DNA of 12,632 nt from Bacteroidota bacterium (GCA_021778375.1 JAJYCM010000047.1:1-12632); one strand, 5' to 3'. Positions 1-8,347 are shown, numbered from the stretch's first letter. Numbers and translations: made by a program. The notes: generated from the letters alone by a model not told the origin.

Positions 1-1318
1 AAAATTCATCGTTCTTCATTTGATTTGATGTATCAATTTTTACAAGCTTTTTAGTGTCAACATCAACATAAAAAATTGCAAACTGCTTATTGCCGAACAA
101 AATTTTCTTACCGTCCGGAGACCATAACAAATGATAATCAGTTCTGTCTAATGTCTTTGTTAATTGAGTCCACTCTCCTCCCTTAATGCTTTGTATGTAA
201 AGCTCATACTCACCAGATTTATCGGAAAAGAACGCAACCCATTTACCGTCTGGAGAAATTTGCGGATACATCTCTCTCGTTCCCGGCGTATTCGAAAGGT
301 TCAAAGTGTTTCCTTTTCCTGTCGGAATTGCAAAAATATCCCCGCGTGCTTCTAAAGCTACTGTCTTCCCGTCGTTTGAAATATTCGTGAAGTGAATATA
401 ATCCTTCGGATTAATTACACGGTCCCTCAATTCCCATTGATCGGATGGTACCTCAACTTCTATCTTTTTTGATTGATCGGTTTTCGTATCAAGAACATAA
501 AGAAAGCCGTCATGCAAATAGACGATCTGATCTTTATCATTTGAAGGATACATTACGTCGACATCGTTATAATTTGTTACTTGAGTGATCTCTTTTGTAT
601 CAAGATTTTCTTTGAAAATATTTGCAATTCCATTCCCTCTATCTGAAACGAAATACATAAAATTTCCGATCCACATCGGGTATGCATTCTTTCCTACATA
701 ATTCGATATGGGTGTAAATTTATTATCTTTAAAATCATACTCCCAGATATCAGTGTACCACCCGCCTTTATAGCGTTTCCAATTATATTCTTCAAGCCCT
801 TTCCTAACGTAAAGTATTTTCGACCCGTCTGCAGAAAAGCTGCATCTTACACCTCGATCTAAAGGAAAACGTTCCGGTGCGGAACCGTCTTTATCTACAA
901 AATAAAGATTAGGATCGCGCATAATGAAGTTTTCAAAATAAGAACGGAAGACAACTCGTTTCCCATCTGGTGTCCAACAAATTGTCTGATCACCGCCGGG
1001 GTTGTAAGTAATTCTTTTTGGTATCCCGCCGTCAACAGGCATTACATAAACATTATAAGAGCCGTCATAACTCCCGGTAAATGCAATCTCCTTTCCGTCC
1101 GGAGAAAATTTTGCCGCAAATTCATCACCTGGAAAAGTAGTTAATCTTGAAGCTGTGCCGCCCGAAGAACTGACAGTCCACAAATCTCCTTCATAAGTAA
1201 ATACAATTTTATTTTTATAAATATCCGGATCATGTGTGAATCGTGCTTGAATAGCGGCTAAGGAAATATTTATAAAAAAGAGAAATGAAAATGCAATAGA
1301 CAGTAATATCTTTTTCAT
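1..1318 (-). CDS. Tricorn-type S41 family protease, N-terminal part (partial)
   Basis: The minus-strand frame is open from an ATG at 1318 to the left edge (439 codons, no stop), so the C-terminus is missing. Residues 1-21 form a signal peptide (MKKI start, hydrophobic core, SLA-A cleavage), so the product is probably exported. The rest is a beta-propeller of WD40/TolB-like blades, with repeated DG turns such as FSPDGK (71-76), WTPDGK (115-120), FSADGS (161-166), ISPDGK (354-359) and WSPDGK (399-404). KRYKGGW (181-187) and EARGDIF (323-329) are typical of tricorn protease homologues, whose propeller feeds peptides to a PDZ and S41 serine-protease core. That core would lie off the window and is not seen. 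An in-frame ATG lies 12 bases upstream at 1330, but GGAG six bases before the 1318 ATG favours the latter. A TolB-like protein without a protease domain is the alternative. Confidence 0.92.
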   Translation of the reverse strand, partial: MKKILLSIAFSFLFFINISLAAIQARFTHDPDIYKNKIVFTYEGDLWTVSSSGGTASRLTTFPGDEFAAKFSPDGKEIAFTGSYDGSYNVYVMPVDGGIPKRITYNPGGDQTICWTPDGKRVVFRSYFENFIMRDPNLYFVDKDGSAPERFPLDRGVRCSFSADGSKILYVRKGLEEYNWKRYKGGWYTDIWEYDFKDNKFTPISNYVGKNAYPMWIGNFMYFVSDRGNGIANIFKENLDTKEITQVTNYNDVDVMYPSNDKDQIVYLHDGFLYVLDTKTDQSKKIEVEVPSDQWELRDRVINPKDYIHFTNISNDGKTVALEARGDIFAIPTGKGNTLNLSNTPGTREMYPQISPDGKWVAFFSDKSGEYELYIQSIKGGEWTQLTKTLDRTDYHLLWSPDGKKILFGNKQFAIFYVDVDTKKLVKIDTSNQMKNDEF

Positions 1319-1449
1319 GGACAACTCCATTTTACTTTGTATTAAAAAATCTAAAAATAAAACTTTTGTAAAAATTTATACCAGAAAACATAACTATAAC
1401 TTTTTAAACTTAAAAAAAATCATTTTAATTCCTCGCCGCTAGCCCACTG

Positions 1450-1484
1450 GCACTTGTTACTCGTTAATAGTCACTCGTCACTAA
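1450..1484. repeat. Five degenerate 7-bp tandem units
   Basis: Reading in sevens gives GCACTTG, TTACTCG, TTAATAG, TCACTCG and TCACTAA, with the pattern nYACTnG/A. The units are imperfect but stay in register for 35 bases, in the gap upstream of the tricorn-like gene. Function is unknown; an old short tandem repeat or the remnant of a dispersed intergenic repeat are both possible. Confidence 0.55.
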
Positions 1485-1774
1485 TTTATCCGGATTTTCT
1501 CTTATAAATTGGAAAATTAACTTAAATACTTCCCATCATTGCAAAAAAGGTATCTATCCCTTATTTAAAATTCTCTAAAATCGCAATATTTGCTTATGGT
1601 ACACTACTTGACATTTTGATTTTAGTATCAGTTAAAATAATTAACATACATTACGCAATATATTTGTAGAGAATTGGAGGATATTGAAATTTTGATTAAT
1701 TTATATTATAATATTCTATCACTTCAATGGACTTTGCGCAAAATATATTATTAATTAAAGATACAGGGTCGAAA

Positions 1775-1909
1775 ATGATTTGGGTCAAAGTCAAAAATTT
1801 CATCTCGTCATATAACATTATATTGTTTATGATTTTTATTACCCTTGGCTGGGTAATTCTGTATACGTTCTTCATTATCATAGCAATTATTTCTTTTGCA
1901 CTTCACTGA
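1775..1909 (+). CDS. Possible small single-pass membrane protein (doubtful)
   Basis: An open frame runs from 1727 to 1909 (60 codons). The ATG at 1727 has no ribosome binding site, while the internal ATG at 1775 is preceded by AGGG seven bases upstream and would give 44 residues. The peptide has a basic N-terminal stretch (KVKNFISSY) followed by a long hydrophobic region (IILFMIFITLGWVILYTFFIIIAIISFAL), which would span the membrane once and possibly twice. I recognise no family. AT-rich noncoding DNA easily produces such hydrophobic frames, and another open frame overlaps it on the minus strand at 1696-1881, so this may not be a gene. Confidence 0.22.
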   Translation: MIWVKVKNFISSYNIILFMIFITLGWVILYTFFIIIAIISFALH

Positions 1910-2101
1910 AATAAAGCAGAAGTTTACTTTTACATTTTTCTTACATAATGTAGAACAAATTATTCCATTGATACCACATGTCTACAACGGGAGTTTGATG
2001 AAATTTATCTTCCATTACTAAGTTTTTTACTTTTGCAAAAGGATATAGTATAAATACTTTTACCCTCACCTGCCCATTTTATAATTAACTTTTAACAAAA
2101 T

Positions 2102-2134
2102 CTGAATGCACTCTGAATACACTCTCAATGCACT
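2102..2134. repeat. Three 11-bp tandem units
   Basis: The units CTGAATGCACT, CTGAATACACT and CTCAATGCACT follow one another without gaps and differ by one or two bases each. They lie in the noncoding gap about 400 bases before the lipoprotein gene. No inverted symmetry or flanking element was seen, so the role is unknown. Confidence 0.7.
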
Positions 2135-2534
2135 TCTATTCCTATTGTCTTGGTTTATTCTTATATCTAACTACTACAACTAACTTCCCCCTTAATTCTT
2201 TATACTTCAGTTTCCTACTTTCAAACAATTGCCATCTACTACAAGGTACTTGGAGTGATATAAAACAATTTGCAAACTGAACTTTGAAATTATATGGTGA
2301 GATATATTGATGCGTGCAATAAAAATATTGTATAATTTGGTTGCATTATTATATATATCCTGGATTTTAGAAAGCATAATTAATAGATAATCCGCTAAAA
2401 ATCTCTCTCTTCCTCAATGCTTTCCTTCCATAATAAAGTCCTTGTGTTAATTGTAAAATTTATTTATTGTTAGTTCAAAAAAGTGACTCCTTGTATTATT
2501 GAAACCCTTTAAGCTAAAATTCGGAGAACAAGAT

Positions 2535-3578
2535 ATGATAAGAACTTTTCTCAAAGCAATTATTATCCTTTCATTTATATTTGTGTTTAATTCTTGCTCC
2601 TCAACTTTTTATCAAAGCACAAACAAATATACCGGCGAAGAAAAATACGTCGGAATATTCCCCGGTAGAAATGATAGCAAGAAGTTAAAAGAAATTAGCC
2701 AATCAATTCATCGTATCTCAAGTTTAGCTTTGTACGAAGTTTATGTTTTCAGCGACAGCAGTAACCTAAAAGTTTCTAATTTGAATGATGAAATAATAAA
2801 AGAAAAAGCTGTTAAGAAAACCGGAATGGATAAAGCAACCTCGGGTACGGCAACTATTATTTATTCTTACAACGGTAAAGTTGCTTTACTTACTTGTGCC
2901 CACGTCATCGACTTTCCAGATACGATTATTTCTTACTTCTCAGATGGGAATGGTAAATATACAGATAAGGTAGAGAGCATTTCCTTTAAGAAAAAACAAT
3001 ATATTTATGCTGCTGGTTTTCCTAATGGTAGTGAAGTTAATATTATTTTGAAGGATACTAAGTCTGATTTAGCTCTGCTCGGTCAAAATTATTCTATGCG
3101 AAACTATCTTGATTTTCCGGTACTAAATTGTCCTTTCGGTAAAGCAAAAGAATTGGATTTAGGAAGCTTTGTTTATATCATGGGCTTTCCTTTGAACTAT
3201 AAAATGGTTTCTCAAGCAATTGTAAGCAGTGCTGATTTTGATAAAGAGGGCTCTTTTTTTGTTGATGCAGTTATTAACCAAGGGTATAGCGGAGGTGCTG
3301 TTTTAGCTATAAATAGTAAATCATCAAACTTTGAGCTCGTAGGAATTGTTAACTGGGTTGCTGAAGAAAACCAAAATATTATTGAACCGACAACACCCGA
3401 TGAAAATATTGTTTACAATCCGCTTGTGCCTTACAAAGGGGACTTGTTTGCTAAACAATTAAAGATTGTCAAATATGGAATTACAAAAATTATCTCTATT
3501 GAAGAAATTGAAAAATTTTTAATGAAGAACAAGGACCATCTTACGGAGGATGGTTATCGATTCCCAATTTTTAACTAA
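2535..3578 (+). CDS. Lipoprotein with trypsin-like serine protease domain
   Basis: The ATG at 2535 gives 347 residues and is preceded by GGAG with an 8-base spacer. The frame extends upstream to a TTG at 2499, but that would put 12 residues before the signal peptide. Residues 1-20 are a lipoprotein signal ending FNSC, with Cys21 as the likely lipidated residue, so the protein should be membrane-anchored outside the cytoplasm. The protease fold shows all three catalytic positions: His123 in LLTCAHV, Asp178 in KSDLALL and Ser252 in GYSGGAV. This matches trypsin-like (S1/Do-like) peptidases. No PDZ domain is visible; the C-terminus (about 300-347) looks like a short helical tail. The substrate is unknown. 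It stands alone: the neighbour upstream is divergent, and the thr promoter begins 13 bases after its stop with no terminator between them. Confidence 0.85.
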   Translation: MIRTFLKAIIILSFIFVFNSCSSTFYQSTNKYTGEEKYVGIFPGRNDSKKLKEISQSIHRISSLALYEVYVFSDSSNLKVSNLNDEIIKEKAVKKTGMDKATSGTATIIYSYNGKVALLTCAHVIDFPDTIISYFSDGNGKYTDKVESISFKKKQYIYAAGFPNGSEVNIILKDTKSDLALLGQNYSMRNYLDFPVLNCPFGKAKELDLGSFVYIMGFPLNYKMVSQAIVSSADFDKEGSFFVDAVINQGYSGGAVLAINSKSSNFELVGIVNWVAEENQNIIEPTTPDENIVYNPLVPYKGDLFAKQLKIVKYGITKIISIEEIEKFLMKNKDHLTEDGYRFPIFN

Positions 3579-3590
3579 TTCTTGCACAAA

Positions 3591-3622
3591 TTTGACAAAT
3601 GGTTTATTTAATATTACTTTTG
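3591..3622 (+). promoter_or_regulatory. Bacteroidota-type promoter of the thr operon
   Basis: TTTG at 3591-3594 (within TTTGACA) lies 20 bases before TACTTTTG at 3615-3622, an exact match to the TTTG / TAnnTTTG elements known for the primary sigma factor of Bacteroides. Transcription would start a few bases after 3622, about 15 bases before the leader peptide ATG at 3643. The placement directly ahead of the leader supports the call. Confidence 0.7.
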
Positions 3623-3642
3623 CGCAAGCTTATTTTAGATAT

Positions 3643-3723
3643 ATGAAAATTAATAATAAATATCGTTTTACATTCTGTATGGGCACTACAATGCACACCC
3701 CGAAAACTATATACGGCGGCTGA
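3643..3723 (+). CDS. Threonine-rich leader peptide of the thr operon
   Basis: A 26-codon ORF starts MKINNK and ends with MGTTMHTPKTIYGG and a TGA stop. It has five Thr codons (positions 10, 15, 16, 19, 22; ACA, ACT, ACA, ACC, ACT), an Ile at 23 and three Met. Four of the Thr codons fall in the last twelve residues, just ahead of mutually exclusive RNA structures and thrA. That is the arrangement of the thr leader in enteric bacteria, where uncharged Thr-tRNA stalls the ribosome. The mixed Thr codons argue against a simple repeat. The stop lies at the start of the antiterminator segment. An in-frame ATG at 3679 would give 14 residues and keep four of the Thr codons; neither start has a clear Shine-Dalgarno sequence. 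The peptide itself probably has no function beyond being translated. Confidence 0.75.
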   Translation: MKINNKYRFTFCMGTTMHTPKTIYGG

Positions 3724-3788
3724 AGCACGGTTGTGTAAATACAAACAAAAACTTAAAAAACCGGCTTCAGAAATGAAGCCGGTTTTTT
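3692..3788 (+). promoter_or_regulatory. Thr attenuator: alternative pairings before thrA
   Basis: Antiterminator: CTGAAGC (3720-3726) plus CGGTT (3728-3732) pair fully with AACCG (3759-3763) plus GCTTCAG (3764-3770), 12 bp with only A3727 bulged. This uses up the 5' arm of the terminator at 3755-3788. Protector: TGCACA-CC (3692-3699) can pair with GG-(T)-TGTGTA (3729-3737), one G-U and one bulge, hiding part of the antiterminator arm. A ribosome stalled at the Thr codons (3685-3708) would cover the protector and let the antiterminator form; a ribosome reaching the TGA would cover 3720 onwards and favour termination. Pairings were found by eye. Confidence 0.72.
3755..3788 (+). terminator. Intrinsic terminator of the thr attenuator
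   Basis: The arms 3755-3768 (six A then CCGGCTTC) and 3775-3788 (GAAGCCGG then six T) pair over 14 bp around a 6-base loop (AGAAAT), and the T-run continues to 3791. It lies 42 bases before the thrA start, after the leader stop, so it is best read as a conditional terminator rather than the end of the lipoprotein gene's transcript. Confidence 0.92.
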
Positions 3789-3832
3789 TTTATCCTTATT
3801 TAGTTTGTCAATAAATGAAAGCAAAATAAAAA

Positions 3833-6289
3833 ATGAAAGTTCTAAAATTTGGCGGCTCTTCGGTCGGTGACCCGAAACGGATTAAAAATGTTACCAGTAT
3901 TATAAAGCAGTCAATTCAAACTAACAAAAAAATTGCTGTCGTATTTTCTGCGTTCCAAGGCGTCACAGATGAACTGATATCCTTAAGTAATATGGCTGCC
4001 TCAGGAGACGGTGAATATTTTGAACGCTTTAAATCACTTGAGAAAAATCATATCCTAATTGCTAAAGAACTTCTTAATGTTAAAACCCAAAGTAACACTC
4101 TCGCTAACCTAAAATTGAACCTTAACGAACTTGAAGATGTTCTGCATGGAGTATTTTTAGTCAAAGAATTATCGCCAAGAACTTCGGACTTTATCCTAAG
4201 CTTCGGCGAGAGACTTTCATCTTATATTATTTCTCAAATCTTAATAGATAATGCAGTCGATTGTGAATACCTCGACAGCCGCCAAATTATTAAAACGGAT
4301 GAAAATTTCGGAGCAGCAAAAGTTGATTTCATAACTTCTAATAAGAATATAATAAAATATTTCAAATCGCATAAAAAACTTCAGGTAATAACAGGATTTA
4401 TCGCTTCAACAAAAACGAACGAAACAACAACCCTTGGCAGGGGAGGCTCAGACTATACGGCTTCAATTTTTGCTTCCGCATTGAATGCAAAGGAAATTGA
4501 AATATGGACTGATGTTGACGGGGTTCTTACCGCAGATCCCAAAAAAGTTAAGAAGGCTTTCTCTTTAAAAAATCTTACTTATGAAGAAGCTATGGAGCTT
4601 TCTCATTTCGGCGCAAAAGTGATTCATCCTCCTACAATGCAGCCGGCTTTAGATAAGAAAATTCCTATCAGAATAAAAAATTCTTTTAACCCGGCTTTTA
4701 ATGGAACGGTAATTAACGGCGTGAGCGAAGCTAATGATTATTGGATTAAGGGTATTTCTTCAATTAATGAAATTTCTTTGATTAGAATTCAAGGTGGGGG
4801 AATGGTTGGCGAAGCAGGACTTGCACAAAGAATATTTGCCGCACTCGGCAGTAAAAGAATAAATATTATATTAATTACGCAAGCCTCTTCAGAGCATTCT
4901 CTTTGCCTTGCTATCCTCCCGAATGATGCTGATTCAGCAGTTAAGGCAATCCAAAAGGAACTTCACTATGAAATAAATGAAAAGAAAATTTATGATCCGA
5001 TTGTCGAGAACAATTTATCGATTATTGCTGTAGTTGGTGAAAATATGCGAAATAAACCGGGACTTTCCGGCAAGGTTTTCCAAGCACTTGGGAAAAATGG
5101 AATAAACATCGTTGCTATTGCTCAAGGCTCATCGGAATTAAATATCTCAACTGTCATTTCAAAAGATAACGTTGCCAAGGGTTTGAATGCTTTACATGAT
5201 GCCTTCTTCCTTTCGATTACAAAAACTGTAAATCTTTTTATTGTGGGCACCGGTTTGATCGGTGGAACATTGCTAAGACAAATTTCTAATCAGGCAAATT
5301 TTCTCGCTAAAGAATATTTGCTCAATATTAAAATAATTGCACTTGCAAACCGGAAGAAAATGCTTATCGATTCAAATAGCATTGATCCGGCTGAATGGGT
5401 AGAGAGAGTTGCTAATTCCGAATCCAAAACGAATCTTAGCGAACTCGTTGGAAGAATGAAAATGCTTAATCTTCCGAATAGCATATTTGTAGATTGCACT
5501 GCAAGCGAAGAGGTCGTAGATCAATATCAAGATATTCTTGACGCAAGCATCTCAATTGTTGCACCTAATAAAAAAGCTAACTCTCGAAGCATGGAATTTT
5601 ATCTAAGCCTTAAACAGTCTGCTCTTTATCATAACGTTAAGTTTATGTATGAAACAAATGTTGGAGCGGGTCTCCCTATTATAAATACAGTTCGAGATTT
5701 AGTCTCAAGCGGAGATAAGATAATTAAGATCGAAGGGATTTTGTCCGGAACGTTAAGCTATCTCTTTACGTCATTTACTAAAGGAAAATCCTTCAGCCAA
5801 ATTCTAAAGGAAGCAAAAGTTAAAGGCTTTACTGAGCCTGATCCAAGAGATGATTTGAATGGTTTGGACTTTGCCCGAAAATTATTAATCCTCGCCCGTG
5901 AAGTCGGTATGAAAATGGAACTAAGCGATGTGAAGGTCGAAAACATTGTACCGTTAAAAGCAAGAAATTCTAAATCAGTTGATGACTTTTTTATAAAACT
6001 CGAAAAATGCGACGATGAATTTGAACTAAAAAGAAAGAATGCCGAAAATCACGGAAAGGTTTTGCGCTATATTGCAAAATTAGAAAATGGTAAAGCCGAA
6101 ATATTTTTACAGGAAATAGATGAGAAACATCCTTTTTATTCCTTATCTGCTACCGACAATATTATAGCTCTTACCACTAAGCATTATAAAGAACGACCCA
6201 TTGTTATCAAAGGTCCCGGCGCTGGTGCTGATGTTACCGCAGCCGGAGTGTTTGCAGATATTATTAGAATTTCTAATTATTTAATTTAG
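3833..6289 (+). CDS. thrA: Bifunctional aspartokinase / homoserine dehydrogenase
   Basis: Phosphorylates aspartate and, with its second domain, reduces aspartate semialdehyde to homoserine: the first and third steps of the Thr/Met pathway, in the cytoplasm. The 818 residues match the usual ThrA length. The kinase domain (about 1-295) has KFGGSSV (5-11), GERLSS (125-130), GRGGSDYT (202-209) and WTDVDGV (225-231). Two ACT-like regulatory segments follow (about 312-365 and 395-450), the usual site of Thr feedback. The dehydrogenase domain starts near 465, with nucleotide-binding GTGLIGG (472-478), SGT (638-640), GFTEPDPRDDLNGLD (665-679), a likely catalytic Lys683 and GPGAGADVTAAGV (794-806). 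The ATG at 3833 follows an A-rich stretch without a clear Shine-Dalgarno; the KVLKFGG start is typical. First gene of the attenuated operon; whether it is ThrA- or MetL-like in regulation is inferred as ThrA from context. Confidence 0.97.
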   Translation: MKVLKFGGSSVGDPKRIKNVTSIIKQSIQTNKKIAVVFSAFQGVTDELISLSNMAASGDGEYFERFKSLEKNHILIAKELLNVKTQSNTLANLKLNLNELEDVLHGVFLVKELSPRTSDFILSFGERLSSYIISQILIDNAVDCEYLDSRQIIKTDENFGAAKVDFITSNKNIIKYFKSHKKLQVITGFIASTKTNETTTLGRGGSDYTASIFASALNAKEIEIWTDVDGVLTADPKKVKKAFSLKNLTYEEAMELSHFGAKVIHPPTMQPALDKKIPIRIKNSFNPAFNGTVINGVSEANDYWIKGISSINEISLIRIQGGGMVGEAGLAQRIFAALGSKRINIILITQASSEHSLCLAILPNDADSAVKAIQKELHYEINEKKIYDPIVENNLSIIAVVGENMRNKPGLSGKVFQALGKNGINIVAIAQGSSELNISTVISKDNVAKGLNALHDAFFLSITKTVNLFIVGTGLIGGTLLRQISNQANFLAKEYLLNIKIIALANRKKMLIDSNSIDPAEWVERVANSESKTNLSELVGRMKMLNLPNSIFVDCTASEEVVDQYQDILDASISIVAPNKKANSRSMEFYLSLKQSALYHNVKFMYETNVGAGLPIINTVRDLVSSGDKIIKIEGILSGTLSYLFTSFTKGKSFSQILKEAKVKGFTEPDPRDDLNGLDFARKLLILAREVGMKMELSDVKVENIVPLKARNSKSVDDFFIKLEKCDDEFELKRKNAENHGKVLRYIAKLENGKAEIFLQEIDEKHPFYSLSATDNIIALTTKHYKERPIVIKGPGAGADVTAAGVFADIIRISNYLI

Positions 6290-6333
6290 ACAACAAATAT
6301 TATTTTAATAAAACAATAACTAAGAGAAGAAAA

Positions 6334-7380
6334 ATGGAAAATAGCTTAAAAATACCGGTCGGAATTTTAGGAGCCACCGGAAGTGTTGGACAAAAATTTA
6401 TTTCTTTACTCGCTAATCATCCATGGTTTGAAATTGCCGAGGTTGCCGCTTCTGAAAGATCTGCGGGAAAAACTTACAAGCAAGCGGTTAACTGGGTATT
6501 GTCTTCACCGCTTCCTGAATTTGTAGGGGAACTCACTGTCCAAGAATGCGAACCGAATCTGAAATCCAAAATTATTTTCTCGGGTTTGGATTCAGGCGTT
6601 GCAGGTCCTATCGAAGAAGCATTTGCCAAAAAAGGTTACTTCGTTGTTTCTAATTCAAAAAATCACCGCATGGATAAAGATGTCCCTCTGCTCGTTCCAG
6701 AAATAAATGCAGACCATCTTGAATTAATTAAAATTCAAAATTATAATGGCGGCTGTATCGTGACTAATCCAAATTGTTCCACTATCGGAATGGTGCTTGC
6801 TCTTAAACCGTTACACGATAACTTCGGATTGGAAGCTGTAAACGTAGTTACTATGCAGGCTTTGTCCGGCGCCGGTTATCCTGGCGTCGCAAGTCTTGAT
6901 ATTATTGATAACGTGATTCCATTTATTTCGGGTGAGGAACCTAAACTTGAAAGTGAACCTTTGAAAATTTTAGGTATTCTAGATAAAGATCATATTCAAA
7001 ACGTGGATATTAAAATAAGCGCTCAGTGCAACCGTGTAGCTGTAGTTGACGGTCATCTAGAATGTGTCCAAGTAAAGCTAAAAAAGAAAGCTACCAAAGA
7101 AGAAATAATAAGTATATGGAGAAATTTTTCTGCCGAGCCCCAAAAATATAATTTACCGACAGCTCCGTTAAATCCGATTTACTATTTTGACGAAGAGAAA
7201 TATCCGCAGCCGAGAATTCACCGCGATCTCGATAAAGGAATGGCTGCCTCTATCGGTAGATTAAGAGAGGATAATTTATTTGATTTTAAATTTGTAGTCC
7301 TTTCGCATAACACCAACAGAGGTGCTGCTGGCGGCGCTATATTATGCGCTGAATTGATGAAAGCTAAAGGTTATATCTAA
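6334..7380 (+). CDS. asd: Aspartate-semialdehyde dehydrogenase
   Basis: Reduces aspartyl phosphate to aspartate semialdehyde with NADPH, the step between the two ThrA activities. The 348-residue protein has the nucleotide-binding GATGSVGQ (13-20), the catalytic Cys148 in VTNPNCSTIG, Arg234 in CNRVAV and His241 in DGHLECV. The NCSTIG motif, the length and the segment ALSGAGYPGV (176-185) place it with the archaeal/fungal-type branch of the family rather than the E. coli-type. The start is preceded by AGAGAAGA. It lies 44 bases after thrA and 30 bases before thrB, with no terminator in either gap, so it is co-transcribed. Lysine/diaminopimelate synthesis would also depend on it. Confidence 0.95.
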   Translation: MENSLKIPVGILGATGSVGQKFISLLANHPWFEIAEVAASERSAGKTYKQAVNWVLSSPLPEFVGELTVQECEPNLKSKIIFSGLDSGVAGPIEEAFAKKGYFVVSNSKNHRMDKDVPLLVPEINADHLELIKIQNYNGGCIVTNPNCSTIGMVLALKPLHDNFGLEAVNVVTMQALSGAGYPGVASLDIIDNVIPFISGEEPKLESEPLKILGILDKDHIQNVDIKISAQCNRVAVVDGHLECVQVKLKKKATKEEIISIWRNFSAEPQKYNLPTAPLNPIYYFDEEKYPQPRIHRDLDKGMAASIGRLREDNLFDFKFVVLSHNTNRGAAGGAILCAELMKAKGYI

Positions 7381-7410
7381 TAATTATTCCGATTCATCGA
7401 AAGAAATAAA

Positions 7411-8346
7411 ATGAAAAAAATAAAAGTATTTGCACCGGCCTCCGTTACCAATGTTGGAAGCGGATTTGATGTAATGGGCTTTGCAATTGAAAAACCTGGA
7501 GATGAAATTGTTCTGAAAATGACAGATGAACCCGGAATAAAAATTACAAAAATTACCGGTGACGGCGGCAAATTGAGCAAAGACCCTTATAAAAATACTG
7601 CCGGGCTTTCACTAATTTCTTTAGTAGAACATTTGGAATATAAAAAAGGAATTGAAATTGAGCTTCATAAAAAAATGGCATTAGGCAGCGGATTAGGGTC
7701 TAGTGCTGCAAGCGCTGTTGCAAGTGTATATGCATTCAACGAATTGCTTGGGAAACCTCTGGCAAAAAAAGAACTTATTCCATTTGCACTTGAAGGAGAA
7801 AAATTGACTTGCGGCGGTACACCTCATGCGGATAATGTTGCCGCTTGCTTAATGGGTGGTTTTGTTATTGTAAGAAGTCTTTCTCCTATTGATGTTGTGA
7901 ATATTGATTATCCTCCAAATCTTTATTGCACTATTGTCCATCCGCATCTTGAAATTATAACTGCCAACACGAGAAAAATTTTACGGAAACATATATTACT
8001 CTCAGATGCAGTTAAACAATGGGGAAATGTTGCCGGGCTTGTTGCAGGATTGGTAAGCGGCAATTATGAACTGATAGGGAATTCGCTGCAAGATTTTATT
8101 GTTGAACCGGTGCGCTCGATTTTAATTCCTAATTTTTATGAAGTCAAAAACGCAGCCTTAAAAGCGGGCGCGGTTGGATGCAGCATCTCTGGTTCTGGTC
8201 CTTCAATATTCGCATTCAGTAAATCTAAAAACTCTGCTGAAAAAGTAGGCGATGCAATGAAGAAGGTTCTTAATGGGATAGGAATAGGTAATGATTTATA
8301 TATTTCAAAAATAAATAAAACTGGTCCAAGGGTAATTTCTGACTAA
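7411..8346 (+). CDS. thrB: Homoserine kinase (GHMP family)
   Basis: Phosphorylates homoserine with ATP, committing it to threonine. The 311-residue protein starts with the family's APASVTNVGSGFDVMGFA segment (8-25). It has the ATP-binding loop ALGSGLGSSAAS (90-101), the PHADN segment (138-142) and the C-terminal GHMP motif GCSISGSGPSIFAF (256-269). Length is normal. Only one base separates its TAA from the thrC ATG, so translation of the two is probably coupled. The ATG at 7411 gives the conserved N-terminus with nothing missing. Confidence 0.96.
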   Translation: MKKIKVFAPASVTNVGSGFDVMGFAIEKPGDEIVLKMTDEPGIKITKITGDGGKLSKDPYKNTAGLSLISLVEHLEYKKGIEIELHKKMALGSGLGSSAASAVASVYAFNELLGKPLAKKELIPFALEGEKLTCGGTPHADNVAACLMGGFVIVRSLSPIDVVNIDYPPNLYCTIVHPHLEIITANTRKILRKHILLSDAVKQWGNVAGLVAGLVSGNYELIGNSLQDFIVEPVRSILIPNFYEVKNAALKAGAVGCSISGSGPSIFAFSKSKNSAEKVGDAMKKVLNGIGIGNDLYISKINKTGPRVISD

Positions 8347-8347
8347 A

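Larger units (their letters stand above)
1319..2534. other. Long AT-rich intergenic region, mostly without recognisable content
   Basis: About 1.2 kb separates the divergent tricorn-like and lipoprotein genes. It holds two short tandem repeats (1450-1484 and 2102-2134) and one doubtful small ORF (1775-1909), listed separately. Possible but weak promoter pieces on the plus strand are TTGACA at 1608-1613 with TAAAAT at 1633-1638 (19-nt spacer, long), TATATTTG at 1659-1666 (fits TAnnTTTG but has no partner about 20 bases upstream) and TATAATTTG at 2331-2339, with TTG ending at 2309. A 7-bp hairpin (1838-1844 with 1851-1857) has no T-run after it. Nothing else in 1910-2500 looks like a gene. Confidence 0.6.

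Noticed and set aside
164..355. Plus-strand ORF of 63 codons
   Set aside because: It lies inside the coding sequence of the minus-strand tricorn-like gene and has no recognisable features; it is a shadow frame.
1838..1857. ATTACCC/GGGTAAT hairpin as a terminator
   Set aside because: No T-run follows on either strand.
2499..2534. TTG at 2499 as start of the lipoprotein gene
   Set aside because: It would place 12 polar residues before the signal peptide, and the ATG at 2535 has GGAG at a good distance.
3833..6289. Kinase-dehydrogenase fusion as an unusual gene fusion
   Set aside because: Bifunctional ThrA of about 820 residues is a well-known family arrangement.
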